Part shown: one piece after another, positions 1-8,805 of the stretch
Layout: each line of letters starts with the position of its first letter
How positions within the stretch are numbered: the first letter of the stretch is position 1
Source of the DNA: Pseudoalteromonas sp. NBT06-2
Lineage (GTDB): Bacteria; Pseudomonadota; Gammaproteobacteria; Enterobacterales; Alteromonadaceae
Direction of reading: 5' to 3'
Assembly (NCBI RefSeq): GCF_002276045.1
Contig: NZ_NQMR01000034.1
Coordinates: 1-64,000 of the forward strand
DNA length: 64,000 bases
Made by a program: the position numbers and the translations under genes
The notes under the pieces: model-generated
Seen by the model: only the letters and a program-made list of their open reading frames with translations
What the model was told of the DNA's origin: nothing
Database searches by the model: none

Positions 1-59
1 GTAAGATGTGTCGTTAACATTCTCAACAAATATCTTATAACAACGCAGTTGGCCGCTTA

Positions 60-202
60 TCTTTTTGCTCTAAGAGAGTTTGGGTAGAAAACGATTACTG
101 CGTTATAATTCATAATCAGGGAATTACCTTGAATTATAAATCATGCCTTGTACTCGTATCCTACCCAAGCTCTGAAACCTGAATTTCCAAGTAGCTTGGG
201 TA
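60..202. repeat. Palindromic repeat element I (diverged member of the MITE-like family)
   Basis: This stretch folds back on itself. The arm around 76-98 (containing TTTGGGTAG) is complementary to the arm around 150-172 (containing CTACCCAAG). Between them is a smaller stem, ATAATTCA at 105-112 against TGAATTAT at 130-137. The core GCGTTAT...AGGGAATTACC...ATGCCTTG matches the core of the complete elements at 24.7 and 47.8 kb. Its right end is TTGGGTA at 196-202. The left boundary is not clear. A reverse-oriented relative lies at 25085-25190. Confidence 0.6.
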
Positions 203-204
203 TA

Positions 205-467
205 TACCCAAGCCACTTGATAATGCTTGTTTCAGAATTTATCAGGTGAGTTAGCACAAGGCACATCATTTTAGGAATGCTTATTGCCTTTCAAACTGAT
301 GTAACGTAGTGATTACTTATCTGATAAATTCCCTACGGGCGGGTTTTAAATGGTCAACTACCGCGTTATTTATGCTGATAAGGGAATAACCATTACCAGC
401 AATAAATGTCTTGTATTTGACCATTTAAACTCCCGCTGAAATCATGCATTTCCAAGTAGCTTGGGTA
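205..467. repeat. MITE-like element II with TACCC...GGGTA termini
   Basis: A 263-bp element begins TACCCAAGCCACTT and ends AAGTAGCTTGGGTA. It is flanked on both sides by TA (203-204 and 468-469), as expected of a TA target duplication. It lies head-to-head with the end of element I, giving the palindrome TTGGGTATATACCCAA at 196-212. Inside, GCGGGTTTTAAATGGTCAA near 339-356 pairs with the arm at 417-436. These arms surround the family core GCGTTATT...AGGGAATAACC. It has no coding capacity, and its length matches the 261-bp copy in lemA. Confidence 0.7.
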
Positions 468-510
468 TAGTACTGAGAAATAATATTATGGTTCTAGTTT
501 TTTTTGATAA

Positions 511-545
511 CAAAGAGCCCAGTAAGTTACTGGGCTCTTTATATA
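511..545. terminator. Hairpin terminator downstream of sppA
   Basis: AAAGAGCCCAGTAA at 512-525 is complementary to TTACTGGGCTCTTT at 527-540, a very stable GC-containing stem. It lies 40 bp past the sppA stop and reads toward low coordinates. On the minus strand it is followed by a T-rich stretch (complement of 491-499). No plus-strand gene ends here inside the window. Confidence 0.75.
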
Positions 546-582
546 CTTAATATGCTTTTGGCTCAAGTAAATGAGCAAAATA

Positions 583-2448
583 TTAGTAAATATTACATAC
601 TAAACAACGTGCGTATACTGCATTTGGATCATTGTAGTCTTTTAGTGAACTGAACTCAGATTGTAGCTTGTAAAATACAGAGCTAATTTGGCTTTGCAGA
701 CCGGCTTCAAACACATCATTATTTTGCTCAATATTTAAAAAGCTTTGAACATGTGCATTACTTAATAGCTCTTGAATAAATTTATCTTTTGTAGATAAAT
801 CTTGCTCAACGGTAATAACATCGTAATGCTTAAGGCTAGCAAGTTTTGCCGCAGCTTCAATTGCATCTTGCTTATTACCTAACTTATCAATTAAGCCTAG
901 CTCTTTCGCTTTTCTTGCAATCCATACGCGTCCTTGTGCAATCGCATCAACTTCTTCAATTGATAAACCACGGGCTTTAGCTACGATAGTTAAAAACCTT
1001 TCATATCCACGTTCAATGCTCATTTGTATCATTTCACCAAGCTGTGGGTTTAACTCTCTCATTGGAGAAAAACCTGCCATTTCTGTTGTTGAAACACCAT
1101 CAGAGTAGACTCCTAATTTAGCGAGTGATTTGTCAAATGTCATTACAGTACCAAATATACCAATTGAACCCGTAATTGTGCTTGGTGCCGCCCAAATTTC
1201 ATTTGCAGCAGATGCTATCCAATAACCACCAGAAGCTGCAACAGAACTCATAGAAGCAATAACTGGTTTACCAGCATCTTTTAATGCTAAAACTTCGGCA
1301 CGAATGACTTCAGAAGCAAACATACTACCGCCACCTGAATCGATACGTAATACAACAGCTTTCACTTTTTCGTCTAAACGAGCTTTGCGAAGTAATGCTG
1401 CTGTTGAGTCGCCGCCAATTTGACCAGCTTTACGTTTACCATCAACAATATTACCTTTAGCGACAACCACAGCAACTTTATCAGTTAATGGATTAACGAA
1501 TGAAGTTGGTGGTTTAATAGTCGTTAAGTAGTTTGTAAGTGAAATGCGTTTAAAGCTTTTACCTTTGATATCTTTACCTACTAACGCAATGAGCTGCTGA
1601 CGAACTTCTTCTTTGGTTTTTAAAGAATCTACCCAGCCATTATCGAGTGCATATTGACCAGAATCACCGTTTGCTGTTTTGAACTTAGCTAAAAAATCAT
1701 CCATTTTTTCATCAAAGTTTTGGACATCAAAACCACGAAGGGTAGCGATATCAGTTTTGTACTCAGACCATAATGCACCTAGCCAAGCTTGTGCAGAAGA
1801 CTTCGCTGGTTCAGACATGTTATTTCTGATAAAAGGTTCAACTGCTGATTTATAAGTACCTACCCTGAAAATGTGCTGGGTAACTGATAGCTTTTCTATC
1901 GCATCTTTAAAGTACATAGGATACATAGCATAACCCTCTACACCCATCCAACCATAAGGATGCATAGTTACTTCATCAGCATGTGCTGCTAAATAATACT
2001 GGGCTTGAGAATAATAATCTCCAGTAGCAATGATTTGTTTTTCTGTTGCTTTAAATCGGTTTAAAGCATCGCTCACTTCTTTTAACTTATTTAAATGGGC
2101 ATTACGCATATTACGTAAATCTAGCACCATTATTTTAATGCGCTCATCTTTGGCGGCGCTATCAATAACATTGATGATATCATCTAATAATATCTCAGGT
2201 GGCTCATCGCTTTTACCCATAGAATCACTGACTGCAGCTTCAAATGGGTCAACATACTTTTTTTGCTCGACTATGAAGCCTGATATGTTTAATACCAGTG
2301 CAGAGCCTGGCTCTATAATAATGTCATCTTCATCTGATCCTAATGCAATAACAACTGCAATAACGATAAATAAAAATAAAAAATTAACGATGAGTCGTCT
2401 GGAAAAATTTAATGTATCCCATAACCCAATAAAAAACTTCTTAATCAA
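583..2448 (-). CDS. sppA: Signal peptide peptidase SppA, 67-kDa type
   Basis: A 621-residue membrane-anchored serine protease that degrades signal peptides left in the inner membrane after secretion. Length agrees with E. coli SppA (618). One N-terminal membrane segment lies at about residues 19-37, followed by two tandem SppA/ClpP-like domains. The predicted catalytic lysine is Lys200 in VGTYKSAVEPF, and the predicted nucleophile is Ser406 in VAASGGYW; they correspond to E. coli Lys209 and Ser409. A Gly-rich stretch, DSGGGSMFAS, precedes the nucleophile as in the family. The gene stands alone, with a strong hairpin after its stop. Both active-site residues are present, so it should be functional. 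Confidence 0.95.
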   Translation of the reverse strand: MIKKFFIGLWDTLNFSRRLIVNFLFLFIVIAVVIALGSDEDDIIIEPGSALVLNISGFIVEQKKYVDPFEAAVSDSMGKSDEPPEILLDDIINVIDSAAKDERIKIMVLDLRNMRNAHLNKLKEVSDALNRFKATEKQIIATGDYYSQAQYYLAAHADEVTMHPYGWMGVEGYAMYPMYFKDAIEKLSVTQHIFRVGTYKSAVEPFIRNNMSEPAKSSAQAWLGALWSEYKTDIATLRGFDVQNFDEKMDDFLAKFKTANGDSGQYALDNGWVDSLKTKEEVRQQLIALVGKDIKGKSFKRISLTNYLTTIKPPTSFVNPLTDKVAVVVAKGNIVDGKRKAGQIGGDSTAALLRKARLDEKVKAVVLRIDSGGGSMFASEVIRAEVLALKDAGKPVIASMSSVAASGGYWIASAANEIWAAPSTITGSIGIFGTVMTFDKSLAKLGVYSDGVSTTEMAGFSPMRELNPQLGEMIQMSIERGYERFLTIVAKARGLSIEEVDAIAQGRVWIARKAKELGLIDKLGNKQDAIEAAAKLASLKHYDVITVEQDLSTKDKFIQELLSNAHVQSFLNIEQNNDVFEAGLQSQISSVFYKLQSEFSSLKDYNDPNAVYARCLVCNIY

Positions 2449-2615
2449 AATTAAATCCTTAAATGATGAGTATTTATAAAATGTAAAGCTATTTTTAATA
2501 TAGTACCGTATTTCTTAGACAAACTTAAATTAAAATAGTTACGAATTGTTTATCTTGTAAGTTCTTTAAAAAATCGTTACTGTGCAATCAGGTATGACCA
2601 GTTAAAAGAAGCGAA

Positions 2616-4577
2616 ATGTTAGAACAAAAACTAAAACTAAAAAATAATGAGCTTAAAAACCGTTTAGTAATGGGGTCGATGCACACCGGATTAGAAGAAG
2701 GTTTGCGTAACCATAGTAAACTGCGTGCTTTTTATGAAGCCCGTGCTAAAGGTGGGGTAGGGCTAATTATAACAGGTGGATATAGCCCAAATTTAAGAGG
2801 GAAACTCACGCCGTTCTCATCATCGTTTAACTCTTGGATAGATGTATTAAAACATAAATCTATCACCCAAGCCGTGCATAAACACGATGGTAAAATTTGC
2901 TTACAGTTATTACATGCTGGTCGTTATGCTTACCACCCACTAAATACTGCGCCAAGCGCAATTAAAGCACCAATCAACCCATTTAAACCAAAAAAAATGT
3001 CAAAAAGTGCTATTCAATCTACGATTAAATCATTTGCACGTTCGGCATTTTTGGCAGAAAAAGCCGGGTATGATGGTGTCGAAATCATGGGCTCAGAAGG
3101 TTATTTGATCAATGAATTTATGGCACCACGCACAAATAAAAGAAAAGATGAGTGGGGCGGGACACCTGAAAATCGTATGCGCTTTGCGTGTGAAGTAGTT
3201 AAAGCCGTGCGTAGTGTTGTATCTAAAAAGTTTATGATTATATTTAGACTCTCAATGCTAGATTTAGTTGATGATGGTTCAAGTATTTATGAAGTTGAAC
3301 AACAAGCTAAATCGCTTGAAAAAGCAGGTGTTGATATATTTAATACAGGCATAGGTTGGCATGAAGCACGTGTACCAACAATTGCGAGTATGGTGCCCCA
3401 AGGTGCATTTAAACGTTCTTCTGAGCAACTAAAAAATATGGTATCTGCGCCTGTTATAGCAGTAAACCGGATCAATACACCAGATATTGCCAATCAAATA
3501 TTAAACGAAAACCAAGCTGATTTAATTTCTATGGCGAGACCGTTATTAGCAGATCCCGACTTTTTTGTGAAATATCAACAAAAACAAAGCGATAATATTA
3601 ATATTTGTATTGCCTGTAATCAGGGTTGTTTAGATAATGTATTTAAAGGTAAAAGAGCGACCTGTTTAGTTAATCCACAAGCAGGTTATGAGTTAGAGTA
3701 CGCAATTGAAAAAGCACCTAAATCTAAAGCAGTATTAGTTGTAGGGGCAGGGCCTGCTGGTATGGCTTGTGCGTGTTATCTAGCTAAGCGCGGCCATAAA
3801 GTCACTTTAATTGAAAAATCTTCAGGTATGGGAGGCCAATTTAATTTAGCAATGCGTGTACCAGGTAAAGAAGATTTTAATTACACATTAACTTACTTTA
3901 AAAGTGAACTGGCAAGACTAAAAGTTAACATAGAATTAAAGACGGCTTTTGATCCAGATATGAAATCAAAGTATGACGACATTGTATTTTCAACAGGTGT
4001 TAGTCCAAGACTTGCAAATATTGAATGTAGTGATGATAAACGTATTTTAGCTTATGATGAAGTGATCAGAGGTGAAGTTGAAGTTGGTAAGCGGGTTGCA
4101 ATATTAGGCGCAGGCGGTATTGGTTTTGATATGGTTGCATTTTTAGCTGAACCTGCAAATAAATCTATCGATGAATTTCAATCACAATGGGGCATTGAAA
4201 CTGAGCAATCAAATCACCAAGAGCAAGATAAATTATATATGTTAAAACGTAGTCCTGGCCGTTTTGGTTCAGAGCTTGGTAAAACAACAGGTTGGATCCA
4301 CAGACAGGTCGCAAAACAACAAAAAGTTGAACAAATATCAGATTGTTCTTATGTAAGCTTCAGTAATAAAGGCTTGGAAATAAAAGAAAATGAAATAACG
4401 CGTTTTCTTGATGTAGATACTGTTATTGCGTGTATAGGTCAAGTGTCGAATACAAAAAATTATGATGCCGAAAAAGAGAATTCAAACGTGCATGTGATTG
4501 GTGGAGCGAAGTTAGCACAAGCCATTGATGCTAAAAGGGCCATATTTGAAGCATTAGAAGTTGCACGACGTATTTAA
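2616..4577 (+). CDS. fadH: NADPH-dependent 2,4-dienoyl-CoA reductase FadH
   Basis: A 653-residue iron-sulfur flavoenzyme that reduces 2,4-dienoyl-CoA so that polyunsaturated fatty acids can enter beta-oxidation. The N-terminal old-yellow-enzyme barrel (about 1-330) carries Tyr163 (EGYLINEF) and His249 (GIGWHEAR), at the places of the E. coli catalytic Tyr and His. Cys331, Cys334, Cys338 and Cys350 form the 4Fe-4S motif C-x2-C-x3-C-x11-C. The C-terminal half holds two dinucleotide folds, GAGPAG near 377 and GAGGIG near 495. The start ATG follows an AGAAG-like ribosome site. It is monocistronic, with a terminator after the stop. E. coli FadH is 672 residues. Confidence 0.95.
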   Translation: MLEQKLKLKNNELKNRLVMGSMHTGLEEGLRNHSKLRAFYEARAKGGVGLIITGGYSPNLRGKLTPFSSSFNSWIDVLKHKSITQAVHKHDGKICLQLLHAGRYAYHPLNTAPSAIKAPINPFKPKKMSKSAIQSTIKSFARSAFLAEKAGYDGVEIMGSEGYLINEFMAPRTNKRKDEWGGTPENRMRFACEVVKAVRSVVSKKFMIIFRLSMLDLVDDGSSIYEVEQQAKSLEKAGVDIFNTGIGWHEARVPTIASMVPQGAFKRSSEQLKNMVSAPVIAVNRINTPDIANQILNENQADLISMARPLLADPDFFVKYQQKQSDNINICIACNQGCLDNVFKGKRATCLVNPQAGYELEYAIEKAPKSKAVLVVGAGPAGMACACYLAKRGHKVTLIEKSSGMGGQFNLAMRVPGKEDFNYTLTYFKSELARLKVNIELKTAFDPDMKSKYDDIVFSTGVSPRLANIECSDDKRILAYDEVIRGEVEVGKRVAILGAGGIGFDMVAFLAEPANKSIDEFQSQWGIETEQSNHQEQDKLYMLKRSPGRFGSELGKTTGWIHRQVAKQQKVEQISDCSYVSFSNKGLEIKENEITRFLDVDTVIACIGQVSNTKNYDAEKENSNVHVIGGAKLAQAIDAKRAIFEALEVARRI

Positions 4578-4600
4578 ACGTAAAAAATAAAAAAACTTCA

Positions 4601-4635
4601 AAAGACCACTAATCTTGATTTAGTGGTTTTTTTTA
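4601..4635 (+). terminator. Rho-independent terminator of fadH
   Basis: ACCACTAA at 4605-4612 pairs with TTAGTGGT at 4620-4627 and runs straight into a run of eight T. It starts about 25 bp after the fadH stop and separates it from the DoxX gene. Confidence 0.9.
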
Positions 4636-4720
4636 TTTAAGTTGAAATAAAAAATACTTAAACGTGGTCTTGGTTAAATGCTATTTCAAAATTAAGATAG
4701 AAAACGACAAGGTTCTAAAT

Positions 4721-5410
4721 ATGCTTCAAAAAGTAATTCAATTTTATAATACCTCAATAAATAAAACGCAAATTGCATCAGGTATAGCACCCTTATTATT
4801 TAGGTTAATCTTAGCCCCCGTGATGATCATTGCAGGGTATAATAAACTTGGTATAAGCGGTGAATGGAGTGGATTTATTAATGCAATTACCGCTGATGCT
4901 AATATTGTAACTTGGTTTGGTAATACTCAATGGGGTTTAGGTTTACCATTTCCTGACTTACTTGCTTTTTTTGCTGGTTGGAGTGAATTTCTAGGAGGTT
5001 GGTTTTTACTTGTCGGTTTATTCACTCGAATTGCCGCAATCCCACTTATGGTCACCATGTTTATAGCCGTAACAACGGTTCATTGGAGCAATGGTTGGTT
5101 TGCTGTTACGCCAACTAACCCAGATACAAGTGCTGCTAAAGTTTTAACGTGGTTACAGATCCCAGGTGCCCAGAAAAGCTTACAAAATAGTATTGCTACC
5201 AAAAAGCGTTTGGATAAAATTAAGGAAGTGGTGAATGAAAATGGCTTCACTGAATATTTATATGAAAAAGGCAGACCGGTTATTCTAAACAATGGTATTG
5301 AATTTTCAGCTACTTACTTTGTTATGTTATTGAGTTTATTTTTTACAGGAGGTGGTCGTATAACCAGTATTGATTATTGGCTTACTCGTAACAGTAAAAG
5401 AACGAAATAA
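4721..5410 (+). CDS. DoxX family membrane protein with an inserted loop
   Basis: A membrane protein of 229 residues. The N-terminal half has the DoxX pattern: RLILAPVMIIAGYNKL, then a hydrophobic segment with WSEFLGGWFLLVGLFTR, then a third segment. A polar stretch of about 70 residues (roughly 130-195, rich in Lys, Glu and Asn) separates this from a last hydrophobic segment, FVMLLSLFFTGGGR. Typical DoxX proteins are about 140 residues, so the loop is an expansion. An in-frame GTG at 4664 is possible; I prefer the ATG at 4721 because AAGG lies 8 bp upstream and it opens on normal DoxX sequence. DoxX proteins are linked to redox stress in some bacteria; the role here is not known. Confidence 0.75.
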   Translation: MLQKVIQFYNTSINKTQIASGIAPLLFRLILAPVMIIAGYNKLGISGEWSGFINAITADANIVTWFGNTQWGLGLPFPDLLAFFAGWSEFLGGWFLLVGLFTRIAAIPLMVTMFIAVTTVHWSNGWFAVTPTNPDTSAAKVLTWLQIPGAQKSLQNSIATKKRLDKIKEVVNENGFTEYLYEKGRPVILNNGIEFSATYFVMLLSLFFTGGGRITSIDYWLTRNSKRTK

Positions 5411-5426
5411 CTGCATAAGTTCCTTT

Positions 5427-5479
5427 AACTTTGTTATTCTCATTTTATCTAAATGAATTTAATGTGAAATAACAAAGTT
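5427..5479 (+). promoter_or_regulatory. 12-bp perfect inverted repeat abutting the ydjA start codon
   Basis: AACTTTGTTATT at 5427-5438 is exactly complementary to AATAACAAAGTT at 5468-5479, and the next base is the A of the ydjA ATG. In RNA this makes a stem whose 3' arm covers the ribosome-binding region, with a 29-nt loop. It could act as an operator in DNA or as a translational lock in RNA; neither is shown. Confidence 0.5.
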
Positions 5480-6046
5480 ATGAATGCAATTGATCTACTT
5501 TTAAATCGCCAGTCAGATAGTAAACTTCAATCCCCTGGACCTACAAAAAAACAACTAAATATCATTCAACAAGCTGCATTAAAAGTACCTGATCATGGTG
5601 CTTTAAAACCATGGGAATTTATTATTGTTGAAGGTGATAAACGCCATGTTTTAGGTGAAATATATTATCAGTCAGCGATAAAAAACTTAAACCCAGACAT
5701 TCCTGCAGATGCAAAAATGATAGAAAGATCAAAAGAAATGCCCTTGCGTGCACCTATGATCATTATTGCCATAGCTAAATATAAAGAGCATTTAAAAGTA
5801 CCGAGAATTGAACAAGTACAATCAGCAGGCTGTGCTGTAATGGCGATGCAACAAGCTGCTTTTGCACAAGGTCTTGCCGGCGTTTGGAGAACAGGAGTAT
5901 ATGCCAGTTGCCAACATGTAAAATCTGCTTTAGGTTTAAATGAATTAGATGAAATTGTCGGCTATTTGTATCTAGGATCAGCAGCTAATGATTTTGCTAA
6001 ACCTCATAGAAACGAAATCAGTGAATTTTTCTCAGAACTGAAATAA
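5480..6046 (+). CDS. ydjA: YdjA-like nitroreductase family protein
   Basis: An FMN-dependent nitroreductase-family oxidoreductase of 188 residues, close in length to E. coli YdjA (183). The start MNAIDLLLNRQSDSKL and the segment VPDHGALKPWEFIIVEG are the family's FMN-binding N-terminus. AQGLAGVWRTGVYAS and EIVGYLYLGS are the usual C-terminal flavin-contact regions. The natural substrate of this group is unknown. It lies 69 bp after the DoxX gene and may be cotranscribed with it, but an inverted repeat sits directly against its start codon. I see no clear Shine-Dalgarno sequence outside that repeat. Confidence 0.88.
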   Translation: MNAIDLLLNRQSDSKLQSPGPTKKQLNIIQQAALKVPDHGALKPWEFIIVEGDKRHVLGEIYYQSAIKNLNPDIPADAKMIERSKEMPLRAPMIIIAIAKYKEHLKVPRIEQVQSAGCAVMAMQQAAFAQGLAGVWRTGVYASCQHVKSALGLNELDEIVGYLYLGSAANDFAKPHRNEISEFFSELK

Positions 6047-6246
6047 TACTAGTCTATTTAATATGTGCTTATTCTAAATTATCTAAATATTCAATAACGG
6101 CTTTCTTTAATGGATGAAAGTACTTAATTATAAGCTATATACCTATGTAGCATGGATATAAACCAGTGCTCTTGAAAATTTATATTTGAGCATTAATTTA
6201 AAATAATCGGTACAACTAAACTCAATAAGTGATAAGAATAAATAAC

Positions 6247-7623
6247 ATGATAAAAATTATTAAATCCCATATTTTGATGGGTATCTTTTTTGCTACCATA
6301 GTGTATTTATTTGGCAGTTCATTCGAACTTGCCCATGAAATAACCTTAACACTAACCATTACATGTTTAACGGGTTATTGGTGGGTTACTGAGGCCTTAC
6401 CCATTCCATTAACCTCCCTGTTACCTATCGCTTCCTTTCCTCTAGTGGGGGTCTTAACTCATAAACAAGCAGCTAGCTCAATAGGTAGTCATGTCATTTT
6501 ATTATTAATGGGGGCATTCATGCTTGCAGTTGCGATAGAGCAATCTCAAGTGCATAAGCGAGTTGCTTTTATGATTATAAATAAAATTGGTGGGGGCAGT
6601 GCTTCCCGAATTTTATTTGCGGTGATGACAACAAGTGCAATTTTATCTATGTGGATTTCAAATACAGCAACAGTGGTTGCTTTATTGCCTGTGGTTATTG
6701 CTTTGTGTGCAAATACGAATAATACAAAGTTTAAAATCGCATTATTGTTGGGATTAGCATATTCAGCTTCAATCGGCGGAATAGGAACGATTATTGGCAC
6801 ACCACCGAACTTAATTTTTGCTTCAGTTTATGAGCAATTCTCTCAAACAGAGTATGGTTTTATTCGGTGGATGAAAATAGCAGTTCCTATTGTTGTAATT
6901 TCGATTCCATTAGTCGCATTATGGCTTGGTCGTAATATAAAACTTAATGCAGCCATAGAGTTACCTGATATGGGAAAATGGCAAGTAGCTGAAAAACGCG
7001 TATTAGCTATTTTTTCAATTGTAGCGCTAGCTTGGATCTTTAGAAAAGAACCTTTTGGCGGTTGGTCTGGTTTAATGGGTAATAATACAATTGGGGATTC
7101 AAGTATTGCACTGTTAGGTGTCATTGCAATGGCATTAACTCCAAATGGCAAAGGTAAAAAATTACTTGAGTGGGAAAAAGCAAAAAATATTCCTTGGGGC
7201 ATGTTATTACTTTTTGCTGGCGGTATTTGTATTGCAAAGGCATTTGTAAGTAGTGGTTTAAGTGAAATGTTAGGGCAGTTCTTAGTGAGTCTTGGCACAT
7301 TACCCTTATTAGTTATGTTATTTACATTATGTATTTCAGTATCATTTTTAACAGAGATCACTTCAAATACAGCCACAGCAACACTTTTAATGCCTGTGAT
7401 TGCTTCTGCAGCGATTGCGTTAGGCTTACCTATAGAATTGTTGATGATACCTGTGGTAATTAGCTGCTCTTGTGCATTTTGTTTACCTGTTGCAACTGCA
7501 CCTAATTCTATTGTATTTGCAAGTGGTGAAATTAAGGTGATTGATATGGTAAAACAAGGCGTAGTACTCAATGTGTTATTAGCTACTATCATTAGCTTAG
7601 TATGTTATTATTTAATAGGTTAG
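6247..7623 (+). CDS. DASS/SLC13-family sodium:carboxylate (or sulfate) symporter
   Basis: An inner-membrane transporter of about 458 residues with many hydrophobic helices. It carries both DASS hallmark SNT motifs: WISNTATVVALLP in the first half and EITSNTATATLLMP in the second. These form the substrate and sodium sites in VcINDY-type transporters, so import of C4-dicarboxylates coupled to Na+ is the likely role. Divalent inorganic anions are an alternative. An in-frame GTG at 6229 could add six residues; neither start has a good ribosome site, and the ATG at 6247 begins MIKIIKSHILMGIFF, a natural start for the first helix. The gene stands alone. Confidence 0.88.
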   Translation: MIKIIKSHILMGIFFATIVYLFGSSFELAHEITLTLTITCLTGYWWVTEALPIPLTSLLPIASFPLVGVLTHKQAASSIGSHVILLLMGAFMLAVAIEQSQVHKRVAFMIINKIGGGSASRILFAVMTTSAILSMWISNTATVVALLPVVIALCANTNNTKFKIALLLGLAYSASIGGIGTIIGTPPNLIFASVYEQFSQTEYGFIRWMKIAVPIVVISIPLVALWLGRNIKLNAAIELPDMGKWQVAEKRVLAIFSIVALAWIFRKEPFGGWSGLMGNNTIGDSSIALLGVIAMALTPNGKGKKLLEWEKAKNIPWGMLLLFAGGICIAKAFVSSGLSEMLGQFLVSLGTLPLLVMLFTLCISVSFLTEITSNTATATLLMPVIASAAIALGLPIELLMIPVVISCSCAFCLPVATAPNSIVFASGEIKVIDMVKQGVVLNVLLATIISLVCYYLIG

Positions 7624-7766
7624 CTAAAAAAGGAACATTCAAGAAAACATCAGTTCGATGGTTTTTTATTCTTGTTAATTTTGGTATGGTTATTCAGTAC
7701 AAAGCAAAATAGCTTTGACATCATTTTAATTAAAACAATAATAAGAATAAAAAGAGGCACGCGAAA

Positions 7767-8144
7767 GTGAATCATTTATTTTATCGCGAAAAAGAAACTT
7801 GGTGGCAATGGTTAGTTTGGGGTGTATTTGGTGCTTTAGTAACATATTACATTGCCACAACAACACAAAGTAAAGAATATATTTTTTGCTCTTTGTTTAG
7901 CGTGATCGCTTTATTAACATGGCGAATGCATTTTACCAAACGTTTTGGTTTTATACGTGGGTTTAAAATCAGTTTTTTTGTATTTTGTTTTAGTAGTCTG
8001 CCGCTTATTTTAACTAAACCAACCAAACAAATAATATTTGGTGATGTAGATTTAACTTTTGCTTTATTACTTGCTGCAATAGTGGGTGTTATTTTGAGTT
8101 TAGTAAGCTCATTTATAGCTAAATCACCAAAACAATATTATTAA
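7767..8144 (+). CDS. Small integral membrane protein, function unknown
   Basis: A 125-residue protein starting at GTG, with AAAGAGG (7751-7757) upstream. The N-terminus is polar and aromatic (REKETWWQWLVWG). Hydrophobic segments lie at about residues 17-32, 38-52, 66-82 and 93-115, so three or four membrane spans. I recognise no family. It could be transcribed alone or with the upstream transporter, from which it is separated by 143 bp. Confidence 0.65.
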   Translation: MNHLFYREKETWWQWLVWGVFGALVTYYIATTTQSKEYIFCSLFSVIALLTWRMHFTKRFGFIRGFKISFFVFCFSSLPLILTKPTKQIIFGDVDLTFALLLAAIVGVILSLVSSFIAKSPKQYY

Positions 8145-8249
8145 ATGATGTTTTTATATACTAAATGATTTAAAAAACAGCGGTTAAAGTGAATTATGTA
8201 ATTAGTGCTTTACAATAATTTATTAAGTGACTATTATGCGCCCCACAGC

Positions 8250-8340
8250 GGAGAGATGGCAGAGTGGTCGAATGCACCGGTCTTGAAAACCGGCATGGGT
8301 TTATAGCCCATCTAGGGTTCAAATCCCTATCTCTCCGCCA
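8250..8340 (+). tRNA. tRNA-Ser (anticodon UGA), CCA encoded
   Basis: The acceptor stem GGAGAGA pairs with TCTCTCC at the 3' end, followed by the discriminator G and an encoded CCA at 8338-8340. The anticodon arm CCGGTCTTGAAAACCGG shows the loop CTTGAAA with anticodon TGA. A long variable arm (CATGGGTTTATAGCCCATC) and the T-arm GGTTCAAATCC mark a class II serine tRNA. Length is 91 bases with CCA. Confidence 0.97.
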
Positions 8341-8805
8341 ACTAATTTTAGTATATTTTCCTATAGAACATAGTTTAATTATTCCACCAGATGAATCTCT
8401 TCCTTTATTAAACACGCCAGCCTCAGCAAAACCTAGCACAATATAAAGATTAATTGCGTTGATCGTTCCAACGCCCTCTAACTTTAATCGCTTTTTACAA
8501 TCTGGATGTGCGCTAACTGATTTCTCTAAACAACTATCATAACTATGAACCGCGTCAATCAATACGGTTAATAGCCCTTTCGCGGTATGAATTGCAGCTC
8601 GAAATTCTGCTGACAAATCATTTTTGGCATCTTCTAATATACCTTCTATCGCGGATATGATGCCAGCCTTGCGATTAGACATACGAATATTCAACTCCAA
8701 TAACAAAGAGATTAAGAGGCTCTTTGTTGTTTTATCGCTAACTCTCTTAACCGTTTTATTGATTGTAATTGTTGTTGCTCAACGGTATTTTCACCAATAA
8801 ACGTT
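8341..8805 (-). pseudogene. Remnant of an IS110-family transposase
   Basis: On the minus strand, two overlapping frames give pieces of an IS110-type transposase. The upstream piece, FIGENTVEQQQLQSIKR and following, matches the usual region between the DEDD domain and the middle helix. It stops near 8713. A second frame resumes at about 8713 with LLLELNIRMSNRKAGI and runs to GVGTINAINLYIVLG and VFNKGRDSS, the start of the C-terminal transposase_20 domain. The reading then runs into the complement of the tRNA, so the end is lost. The copy is frameshifted and truncated at both ends. It lies directly against the 3' end of tRNA-Ser. Confidence 0.65.

Noticed and set aside
1-475. Idea of a CRISPR array or integron attachment sites at the window start
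   Set aside because: The repeats are not evenly spaced direct repeats with unique spacers; they are inverted elements of the MITE-like family with TA flanks.
2030-2479. Plus-strand 149-codon frame opposite sppA
   Set aside because: Covers the sppA start region in antisense; serine- and isoleucine-rich with no recognisable domain.
6843-7592. Long minus-strand frame of about 249 codons opposite the DASS transporter
   Set aside because: Composition is low-complexity (Ile, Thr, Asn) and mirrors the hydrophobic codons of the transporter; no ribosome site.
8194-8340. Minus-strand protein tail running through the tRNA (RDRDLNPRWAINPC)
   Set aside because: It is the reverse complement of tRNA-Ser, a well-known annotation artefact; only the part beyond 8341 shows transposase similarity.
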